Shown in pieces: positions 38,572-44,707 of a DNA stretch of 44,707 nucleotides. A program made the position numbers and the translations under genes. This DNA is from Lachnospiraceae bacterium (GTDB taxonomy: Bacteria > Bacillota > Clostridia > Lachnospirales > Lachnospiraceae): NCBI GenBank assembly GCA_017441825.1, contig JAFRVD010000034.1, forward strand, positions 1 through 44,707, written 5' to 3'. The notes under the pieces were generated by a model. The model saw only the letters and a list, made by a program, of their open reading frames with translations. It made no database searches and was not told the origin of the DNA. The stretch's first letter is position 1. Each line of letters opens with the position of its first letter.

Positions 38572-40725
38572 ATGGACAGAACCAGGATCACGATGACGAC
38601 CGGCTGGCGCTTTCACAAGGGCGACCTGGATGACGCCTGGTACAAAGGCTATGACGACACCGCGTGGTACGCGGTCATGGTCCCGCACGACTGGTCTGTG
38701 GAAGCACCGTTTTCCATTGAAAATTCCAGCGGTACGGGATATCTGGACGGCGGCACCGGCTGGTACCGTCTCCACTTCAGGCTTCCCGCGGAATACCGGG
38801 GAAAGAATATCCGTCTGACGTTTGACGGCATCTATAAAAACAGCCAGGTCTGGGTCAACAGCTATTATTTCGGCCGCAGGCCTTCAGGCTATGCGGAGAT
38901 CTCATATGATATTTCCTACGCGGTCACGTTCGGAAATACGGAAAACGTGGTCGCCGTGCGCGTCTCTCATCCGGACGTTGCGGACTCGCGGTGGTTCACC
39001 GGGAGCGGCATCTACCGGAAGGTGACTCTCGAGATCAGCGAAGAAGTGCATCCCGTACACCACGGCATCGTGTTTACCGCGGACAGGATCACGCGTGAGA
39101 GCGCGGATATCAGAGTGAAGGAAGAACTCGAAAACACGTCGAAGGAAGACCGGAGCGTGACTGCGCGCGTCTCCCTCATTAACCGGATCACCCGGGAGCC
39201 GGTGTTTTCAGAGGAGCAGGAGACCTTTATCCCTGCCGGCGGAAGCACAAAGCTTCTCTTTACGGGGACTGTCCTCCGCCCGATGCTCTGGTCTGCGGAT
39301 GAGCCCGCGCTTTACGACCTCAAGACGGAGCTTTCCGCCGATGGAGAGACTTCAGTCGCGGACGTACAGAAGGTCGGGATCCGGAAGCTTACGTTTGACA
39401 AGGACCGGGGCTTCTTCCTGAACGACGTCCCGATGAAGATCAAGGGAGTGTGCCTTCACCACGACGCGGGAGTTCTGGGCGCGGCAGTGCGTCCCGAGAT
39501 CTGGCAGCGGCGCCTTGCGGCGCTCAAGGCCTGCGGGTGCAATGCGATCCGAATGAGCCATAATCCGCACATGCCGGAGCTTTACGACCTGTGCGACGTC
39601 ATGGGCTTCCTTGTGATGGATGAAGCCTTTGACGAGTGGGAGGGCCCGAAGAACAAGTGGTCGACGGGCCACAACGTCTATCCCCCGAAGCACCAGGGTT
39701 ACTATATGGACTTCCCGGAGTGGCATGACAAGGATCTCAGGAACATGGTGCGCCGGGACCGGAACCATCCTTCCGTCATCATGTGGTCCATCGGCAACGA
39801 GATCGATTATCCGAACGACCCCTACTGCCACCCGAATTTTCTCGAAATGACCGGGAACAACGACAAGGGCAAGCCGAAGGCGGAGCGTGCCTACGACCCG
39901 GCAAAGCCCAACATGGAGAGGATCGCGGTCATCGCGAGGGACCTTGTCAGGATCGTGAAGGAAGAGGACGATACACGGCCGGTCACGGCAGCGGCTGCCT
40001 TCCCTGAGCTTTCTGCGGACCTCGGCTTTACCGATTCCTTTGACGTCATCGCGTATAACTATAAAGAGATGCTCTATGAAGAGCACCACAGAAGGTTCCC
40101 GGACAGGCCCATCTTAGGCTCTGAAAACGGGAAGAGCGAGGAAGCGTGGAAGGCGGTCACGGACCATCCGTACGTCATGGGACAGTTCCTGTGGACGGGC
40201 GTCGATTACCTCGGCGAAGCCCGCGGCTGGCCCGTATACAGCGCCGGGGCGGGGCTCCTCTATAAGGACGGCTTCCCGAAGATCCCGGAATACTACGACC
40301 GTACGCGTCTCTGGGGAGGCACGGCCAAAGAGCCGGTGGTCTCGGACAATGACGCAGTGAACGTCCGCCTCACCCTCTTTGACGAACCGGACCTTCTAAG
40401 GAGCATGCGCTTTTCGGATGCTTCGGACGAGACCGGATACCTCTTCCAGATCGAGACGGAGCTTCTGGATGCGGAGGGCGACCGGACGACGGACGACCAC
40501 GTATTCCGCGTGCAGGTCGAAGGCGCGGGAGAGCTTGCCGGCATGGAAAACGGCAGCCTTTCCGACCTGACTCCGTACACGGAAAACTACAGGAGCACGT
40601 ACCGTGGCACCATGTCGGTCTATATACGGCGGACGGGGCGCGGGGATATCAGGCTCCGGGTCACCTGCATTGATGAAAAGAAAGGCATGCTGAAGGGGAG
40701 AAGCTTCGACCTCGGCATAGATTAA
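38572..40725 (+). CDS. Glycoside hydrolase family 2 (beta-galactosidase-like)
   Basis: A cytoplasmic retaining glycosidase of 717 residues without signal peptide. It has the GH2 sugar-binding jelly roll (about 10-165, VPHDWSVEAPF and GTGWYRLHF), an immunoglobulin-like domain (about 170-270), and a TIM barrel (about 275-600) with KGVCLHHDAGVLG, SHNPHMPELYDLCD, the acid/base Glu410 in WSIGNE and the likely nucleophile Glu518 in LGSEN. A short beta domain ends it. The WFTGSGIYR motif is common to GH2 beta-galactosidases; beta-glucuronidase and mannosidase remain possible. ATG after AAGGAGG. It stands alone with no transporter or regulator beside it. Confidence 0.92.
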   Translation: MDRTRITMTTGWRFHKGDLDDAWYKGYDDTAWYAVMVPHDWSVEAPFSIENSSGTGYLDGGTGWYRLHFRLPAEYRGKNIRLTFDGIYKNSQVWVNSYYFGRRPSGYAEISYDISYAVTFGNTENVVAVRVSHPDVADSRWFTGSGIYRKVTLEISEEVHPVHHGIVFTADRITRESADIRVKEELENTSKEDRSVTARVSLINRITREPVFSEEQETFIPAGGSTKLLFTGTVLRPMLWSADEPALYDLKTELSADGETSVADVQKVGIRKLTFDKDRGFFLNDVPMKIKGVCLHHDAGVLGAAVRPEIWQRRLAALKACGCNAIRMSHNPHMPELYDLCDVMGFLVMDEAFDEWEGPKNKWSTGHNVYPPKHQGYYMDFPEWHDKDLRNMVRRDRNHPSVIMWSIGNEIDYPNDPYCHPNFLEMTGNNDKGKPKAERAYDPAKPNMERIAVIARDLVRIVKEEDDTRPVTAAAAFPELSADLGFTDSFDVIAYNYKEMLYEEHHRRFPDRPILGSENGKSEEAWKAVTDHPYVMGQFLWTGVDYLGEARGWPVYSAGAGLLYKDGFPKIPEYYDRTRLWGGTAKEPVVSDNDAVNVRLTLFDEPDLLRSMRFSDASDETGYLFQIETELLDAEGDRTTDDHVFRVQVEGAGELAGMENGSLSDLTPYTENYRSTYRGTMSVYIRRTGRGDIRLRVTCIDEKKGMLKGRSFDLGID

Positions 40726-40731
40726 CGATTC

Positions 40732-40752
40732 GTGCGGACTGAATTTCCGCAC
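40732..40752 (+). repeat. Small hairpin next to a ribosome binding site
   Basis: GTGCGG (40732-40737) and CCGCAC (40747-40752) flank a 9-base loop and end right at the CGGAGGA Shine-Dalgarno of the next gene. Without a T-tract it is not a typical terminator. Confidence 0.35.
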
Positions 40753-40763
40753 CGGAGGAATAA

Positions 40764-41177
40764 ATGAAACAGGTTTTAGGTAAAATTTTCGGCCGGTATC
40801 TGCCGCTTGCGCTTGCATTTGTGAGCGTGCCGCTCCTTCTCTGGATCACATGGGTCCAGACGCTGGGCTTCGAGCTCGTGGGTGTTGTCGACTTTCTCAT
40901 GGTATTCCTGGTCTCGATCTTCTTAGGGATCATCACGATCCGCTTTGCGAGGCGCAAGCAGCACGGCAGGCTGAAGGACCTGAAGGGCATGCTGATAGGC
41001 GACACCGTCTGCCTGATCCTCTGCCTGATCCTCTGCTACATGGCAGGCAACGTCGCATTCTACTACCTGGCACTCTTCGGCACAGGCTTCTGCCTGGGCA
41101 ATCTCTGGTACTACTTCTTCTGGGAGTGGTCGGAAAAGAAGGCGGCAGCCGCAGCGGAGGCTGAAGCAGCGAAATGA
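40764..41177 (+). CDS. Small four-helix membrane protein of unknown function
   Basis: A 137-residue membrane protein I do not recognise. Four hydrophobic helices are visible at about 10-28, 33-55, 72-92 and 94-115, with a basic cytoplasmic loop (RFARRKQHGRLKDLKG) between the second and third and an Ala/Glu/Lys-rich C-terminus. No conserved catalytic residue stands out. ATG after CCGGAGGA. Its stop codon overlaps the start of the threonylcarbamoyl-AMP synthase by four bases, so it is the first gene of that housekeeping operon. Confidence 0.7.
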   Translation: MKQVLGKIFGRYLPLALAFVSVPLLLWITWVQTLGFELVGVVDFLMVFLVSIFLGIITIRFARRKQHGRLKDLKGMLIGDTVCLILCLILCYMAGNVAFYYLALFGTGFCLGNLWYYFFWEWSEKKAAAAAEAEAAK

Positions 41178-42250
41178 GAACAGAGATCCTCAGGGCGGAC
41201 AGCGGAGACCTTTTAAAGATCTGTGAAAGGGCTGCGGCCGTCTGGGAAGCGGGAGGCCTTGTGGCTTTCCCGACGGAGACGGTCTACGGACTAGGCGCCG
41301 ACGGCCTTTCGGAGACCGCGGCATCCAGGATCTACGCGGCCAAAAACCGTCCGTCCGACAACCCGCTGATCCTCCATATCGGGAGAAAGGAAGACCTCGC
41401 ACCGCTTGTGAGAGTGGTTCCTGGATCCGCAGAAAAGCTCATGGACGCCTTCTGGCCGGGGCCTCTCACCATGGTCCTCCCGAAGGCCGATATCGTGCCC
41501 TTTGAAACGACGGGCGGCTTATCCACGGTGGCGGTCCGGATGCCCTCGCATCCTGTGGCGAACGCGCTTCTTAAAAGCACGCGCGTGCCCATCGCCGCGC
41601 CAAGCGCGAATCTGTCCGGCCGGCCGAGCCCCACAAGGGCGGCCCACGTCATCGAAGACATGGACGGGAGGATCGACCTCATTGTGGACGGCGGAGACGT
41701 GGGGATCGGACTGGAGTCCACCATAGTGGACCTTTCAGGTGAGATTCCGGTGCTGCTCCGGCCGGGCTATATCACGAGGGAGATGCTCTCCGAAGTCCTG
41801 GGCGAAGTGCTTATGGACCCTGCCGTTACGAAGGACGCCATCATCCACAGAGTAGAAGTGTCCGGTACGCCTAAGGCGCCCGGCATGAAATACAGGCATT
41901 ACGCGCCGAAGGCGCCGCTTACCGTGGTCTACGGGGACCCCGTAAGGACCGCGGAAAGGATCAGCAGCCTTGCCGACGAAAGGACGGCTGTGATCGCGCC
42001 GGAGGAGCATATCCATTTATATACGCGAGGGCACGTCCTTCCTATGGGAAGACTTTCGGACCCCGAAAGTGTTGCGAGAGACCTTTACGACGTCCTCCGG
42101 ACCTGCGACGCTATAAACGCTTCACGGATCTATGCGGAGGACTTTACGGAAGCGGATATGGGCGGCGCGGTCATGAACCGGCTTTTAAAGGCCGCCGGCG
42201 GAAATTATGTAAGTGAAGAAGAGCTTAACAGAGGAGGATGCGGGAAATGA
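41174..42250 (+). CDS. ywlC: L-threonylcarbamoyladenylate synthase (Sua5/YwlC)
   Basis: Makes threonylcarbamoyl-AMP from threonine, bicarbonate and ATP for the t6A modification of tRNAs that read ANN codons. The 358-residue length shows the long Sua5 form: a YrdC domain (about 1-200) with GLVAFPTETVYGLGADG, AKNRPSDNPLILHI, FWPGPLTMVL and RMPSHPVANALL, then a C-terminal Sua5 domain (about 225-345) after the linker TPKAPGMKYRHYAPKAPL. ATG overlaps the previous stop by four bases; the rpiB start overlaps its stop by four. Confidence 0.95.
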   Translation: MRTEILRADSGDLLKICERAAAVWEAGGLVAFPTETVYGLGADGLSETAASRIYAAKNRPSDNPLILHIGRKEDLAPLVRVVPGSAEKLMDAFWPGPLTMVLPKADIVPFETTGGLSTVAVRMPSHPVANALLKSTRVPIAAPSANLSGRPSPTRAAHVIEDMDGRIDLIVDGGDVGIGLESTIVDLSGEIPVLLRPGYITREMLSEVLGEVLMDPAVTKDAIIHRVEVSGTPKAPGMKYRHYAPKAPLTVVYGDPVRTAERISSLADERTAVIAPEEHIHLYTRGHVLPMGRLSDPESVARDLYDVLRTCDAINASRIYAEDFTEADMGGAVMNRLLKAAGGNYVSEEELNRGGCGK

Positions 42251-42681
42251 TAGCAATCGGATGTGATACGGCCGGATACGCGCTGAAGCGTTCAGTCATC
42301 CGGTATCTCGAAGAAAAGGGTATCCCTTACATGGACATGGGCTGCGACGGGACGGAAGCGGTGGACTACCCGGTCTATGCGAAAAAGGTCTGCAGAGCCA
42401 TCCTGGACGGAAAAGCCGACAAGGGGATCCTGCTCTGCGGGACGGGCATCGGCATGTCGATGGCCGCAAACAAGTTCCGCGGGATCCGTGCGGCAGTGGT
42501 CTCTGACTGCTTCTCCGCCGAAGCGACGCGCCTTCATAACGACGCAAACGTACTCTGCATGGGCGAGCGCGTGATCGGCCCGGGCCTTGCGGTGAAGATC
42601 GCGGAAACATTTTTAAACACCGGGTTTTCCAACGTGGACCGGCACATCCGCCGGGTGAAGCAGATCGAGGAGGATCTCTGA
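42247..42681 (+). CDS. rpiB: RpiB/LacAB-family sugar-phosphate isomerase
   Basis: Interconverts ribose 5-phosphate and ribulose 5-phosphate, 144 residues. Catalytic Cys64 lies in LLCGTGIGMSMAANK and the ring-opening His97 in TRLHNDANVLCMGERV; R-rich NVDRHIRRVKQIEE at the end contributes to phosphate binding. The N-terminal motif is GCDTAGYALK, where most RpiB proteins have DHAG or DHxG: the His that contacts phosphate is Thr. This leaves some doubt about the exact sugar phosphate. The ATG at 42247 is chosen as GAGGAGG ends nine bases before it; ATG 42238 directly touches that site. TGATG junction with the next gene. Confidence 0.9.
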   Translation: MIAIGCDTAGYALKRSVIRYLEEKGIPYMDMGCDGTEAVDYPVYAKKVCRAILDGKADKGILLCGTGIGMSMAANKFRGIRAAVVSDCFSAEATRLHNDANVLCMGERVIGPGLAVKIAETFLNTGFSNVDRHIRRVKQIEEDL

Positions 42682-43157
42682 TGTACGAACGGAAGGACCA
42701 TATTTCCTGGGATGAATATTTCATGGGAGTGGCCATGCTTTCAGCCATGCGCTCCAAGGATCCGAACACGCAGGTGGGCGCCTGCATCGTCAGCGAGAAC
42801 AACCGGATCCTCTCCATGGGCTACAACGGCCTGCCGAACGGGCTGCCGGACGGGGAATTCCCCTGGAACCGGGACGGAGAGGACAATAAATATTTCTACA
42901 CCACGCATTCCGAGCTGAACGCGATCCTGAATTACCGCGGCGGGTCGCTGGAGGGCTCGAAGCTTTACGTGACTCTTTTCCCGTGCAACGAATGCGCGAA
43001 GGCCGTCATCCAGGCCGGCATCAAAACGGTCATTTACGCGGACGACAAGTACGCGGATACGCCTGCCATCCGGGCGTCCAAAAGGATGCTCGCCCGCGCC
43101 GGCGTGGCTTATATTCCGTATGAGAAGAGCGGACGCGAGCTTACACTTTTGGTATGA
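42681..43157 (+). CDS. dCMP deaminase
   Basis: A zinc cytidine-deaminase-fold enzyme of 158 residues that converts dCMP to dUMP for dTTP synthesis. SWDEYFMGVAMLSAMRSKDPNTQVGA is the family opening, GYNGLPNGLPD the substrate loop, HSELNAIL gives the zinc His76 and catalytic Glu78, and FPCNECAK gives zinc Cys102 and Cys105. The gene is homologous to comEB of Bacillus competence operons, but the enzymatic role is the safe reading. The ATG shares one base with the rpiB stop. It closes the operon. Confidence 0.93.
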   Translation: MYERKDHISWDEYFMGVAMLSAMRSKDPNTQVGACIVSENNRILSMGYNGLPNGLPDGEFPWNRDGEDNKYFYTTHSELNAILNYRGGSLEGSKLYVTLFPCNECAKAVIQAGIKTVIYADDKYADTPAIRASKRMLARAGVAYIPYEKSGRELTLLV

Positions 43158-43191
43158 CGTGCGTTAAGTAAAAATTCACACGGATCAGCTA

Positions 43192-43220
43192 TTGACAATA
43201 TGCAAAAAAAAGAATAGAAT
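43192..43220 (+). promoter_or_regulatory. Consensus sigma-A promoter for rny
   Basis: TTGACA (43192-43197), 17-base A-rich spacer, TAGAAT (43215-43220), about 45 bases upstream of the GTG start at 43264. Confidence 0.85.
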
Positions 43221-43263
43221 ATATTGGTAAATTTGTATGAAAATTTAATAGGGAGGTGCTCCT

Positions 43264-44707
43264 GTGGGTACGACAACCATCGTGATCATTATCGTGGCAG
43301 TCGTTCTGGTCATTGCAGCGGGAGTGATCGCCTGGATCCTTGGCGGGAACCATCAGAAAAAGATCATCAATGAGAAGATCGGTTCCGCCGAACAGAAGTC
43401 CAGAGAGATCATCGACGATGCACTGAAAGCAGCCGAGGCAACAAAACGGGAAGCGCTCTTGGAGGTCAAGGAAGAAACCTTACGTTCGAAAAACGAACTG
43501 GAGAAGGAGATTCGCGAACGCCGGAATGAAGTCCAGCGGAGTGAAAAGAGGATCCAGAACAAGGAAGAAGCCTTGGACCGTAAATCTGAGAACATGGAAA
43601 AGCGTGAAACTGCCATTTCCCAGAAGGAAGAGGGCCTGAACAAGAAGTATGCCGAGATCGACCGGAAGATCGCAGAGATAACGACAGAGCTGGAAAGAGT
43701 ATCCGGAATGACCTCCGAACAGGCAAGAGAACACCTGTTGAAATCTGTTGAAGATGATGTAAAGAAAGACTCGGCCAGGCTCATCCGTGAGCTTGAGCAG
43801 CAGGCTAAAGACGAAGCAAACAAACGTGCGCGCGAGTATGTGGTTTCAGCCATTCAGCGCTGTGCCGCAGATCACGTGGCGGAGAACACCATCACGGTGG
43901 TGCAGATCCCTTCGGATGAAATGAAGGGCAGGATTATCGGCCGTGAAGGCAGAAATATCCGGGCGCTGGAAACGCTCACCGGTGTGGAATTAATCATCGA
44001 TGATACCCCGGATGCCGTTGTGCTCTCGGCATTTGATCCCGTGAGACGCGAGATTGCGCGTGTGGCACTGGAGAAGCTGATCCTTGACGGACGCATTCAT
44101 CCCGCAAGGATTGAAGAGATGGTTGAAAAGTCCAAGAAGGAAGTGGATACAAAGATCCGCGAGGAAGGCGACAGTGCGCTTCAGGAAGTGGGCGTACACG
44201 GCATTCATCCGGAGCTGGTGAAACTGCTGGGCCGCATGTATTTCAGAACAAGCTACGGACAGAACGCGCTTCGCCACTCCATCGAGGTCGCGCATCTTTC
44301 CGGACTGATGGCAGCAGAGCTGGGACTGGACGTCCGCATTGCGAAACGCGCAGGCCTCCTGCATGACATCGGTAAAGCTGTAGATCATGAAATGGAAGGC
44401 TCCCATGTTCAGCTGGGTTCTGACCTCTGCAAGAAGTACAAGGAGTCTCAGATTGTGATCAACGCGGTGGAGTCTCACCACGGAGACGTGGAGCCGACAT
44501 CCATGATCGCGTGCATCGTGCAGGCAGCGGATACGATTTCCGCGGCACGCCCCGGCGCACGCCGTGAAACGATCGAAACATATATCAACCGTCTGAAACA
44601 GTTAGAGGAAATTGCAAATTCTTACACAGGTGTTGAAAAGTCATACGCAGTCCAGGCTGGACGCGAAGTTCGGGTAATGGTAGTTCCGGAAAAGGTTTCC
44701 GATGCGG
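43264..44707 (+). CDS. rny: Ribonuclease Y, 3' end outside window
   Basis: The membrane-bound endoribonuclease that starts mRNA decay in Firmicutes. 481 residues are in the window; full-length RNase Y has about 520, so roughly the last 40 are missing. An N-terminal helix (about 5-27) is followed by a long charged coiled coil (about 30-195), a KH RNA-binding domain (about 205-275, [20 protein letters not shown]) and an HD domain with [18 protein letters not shown] (His367, Asp368) and VESHHGD. The start is GTG, seven bases after GGGAGG; no ATG in frame precedes it. The frame remains open to the last base. Confidence 0.95.
   Translation, partial: MGTTTIVIIIVAVVLVIAAGVIAWILGGNHQKKIINEKIGSAEQKSREIIDDALKAAEATKREALLEVKEETLRSKNELEKEIRERRNEVQRSEKRIQNKEEALDRKSENMEKRETAISQKEEGLNKKYAEIDRKIAEITTELERVSGMTSEQAREHLLKSVEDDVKKDSARLIRELEQQAKDEANKRAREYVVSAIQRCAADHVAENTITVVQIPSDEMKGRIIGREGRNIRALETLTGVELIIDDTPDAVVLSAFDPVRREIARVALEKLILDGRIHPARIEEMVEKSKKEVDTKIREEGDSALQEVGVHGIHPELVKLLGRMYFRTSYGQNALRHSIEVAHLSGLMAAELGLDVRIAKRAGLLHDIGKAVDHEMEGSHVQLGSDLCKKYKESQIVINAVESHHGDVEPTSMIACIVQAADTISAARPGARRETIETYINRLKQLEEIANSYTGVEKSYAVQAGREVRVMVVPEKVSDA

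Noticed and set aside
1-44707. tRNA, rRNA, CRISPR arrays, insertion sequences, prophage or att sites
   Set aside because: I looked for repeat-spacer patterns, transposase or integrase proteins and conserved RNA cores and found none; base composition and gene style are even throughout.

Overview
The window reads as chromosomal backbone from a GC-rich anaerobic Firmicute of the Clostridia, most likely a Lachnospiraceae-type bacterium. Supporting signs are the Gram-positive housekeeping set (ScpA/ScpB, CdaA with its YbbR partner, RNase Y, LytR-CpsA-Psr proteins, a TagG/TagH-type exporter), a biotin-dependent sodium-pump decarboxylase operon with separate small subunits, consensus sigma-A promoters with 17-bp spacers, strong Shine-Dalgarno sites and several TTG/GTG starts. 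I see no rRNA, tRNA, CRISPR array, insertion sequence, prophage or integration site. All but two genes are on the + strand.

Layout. 46-1272 (-) is a UDP-sugar pyrophosphorylase, followed by pfkA and an rRNA methyltransferase (1517-3271). 3533-9619 is an envelope block: an SH3/3D-domain cell-wall protein, a membrane zinc-ribbon protein, a DUF5685-like protein, a J-domain protein with YGQ repeats and a Cys-rich tail, a PdaA-like deacetylase lipoprotein and a catalytically degenerate deacetylase homologue. 9822-14632 is a five-gene sodium-pump decarboxylase operon with two different carboxyltransferases sharing one biotin carrier; its beta subunit appears to start at ATT. A convergent membrane acyltransferase follows (14695-15807, -).

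16096-20165 holds two membrane proteins of unknown function, the c-di-AMP synthase cdaA, its regulator cdaR and an HPr-like protein lacking the phosphorylatable His15. It runs directly into a cell-wall polysaccharide locus (20158-28451): two GT2 glycosyltransferases, the rhamnose enzyme RmlC, an ABC exporter pair, an initiating sugar-phosphate transferase and two tandem LCP ligases. The likely product is a deoxyhexose-containing polymer started on undecaprenyl phosphate, exported by the ABC pair and attached to peptidoglycan by the LCP proteins. An HtrA-type protease follows.

30226-43157 is mainly housekeeping: mutY, a TPR protein, a membrane metallophosphoesterase, scpA-scpB-yfcE in an overlapping operon, comM-dprA, a stand-alone cytoplasmic GH2 glycosidase, then a small membrane protein, the threonylcarbamoyl-AMP synthase, rpiB and dCMP deaminase in overlapping frames. 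RNase Y begins at 43264 and runs off the right edge.

No intergenic gap exceeds 300 bases; the largest (15808-16095) contains a nested inverted repeat that could be an unrecognised structured RNA. I found no complete obviously new system. The best leads are the conserved-looking zinc-ribbon/DUF5685/J-domain trio, the unknown membrane pair in front of cdaA, the His15-less HPr, the deacetylase pseudoenzyme beside its active homologue, and the two-carboxyltransferase sodium pump.
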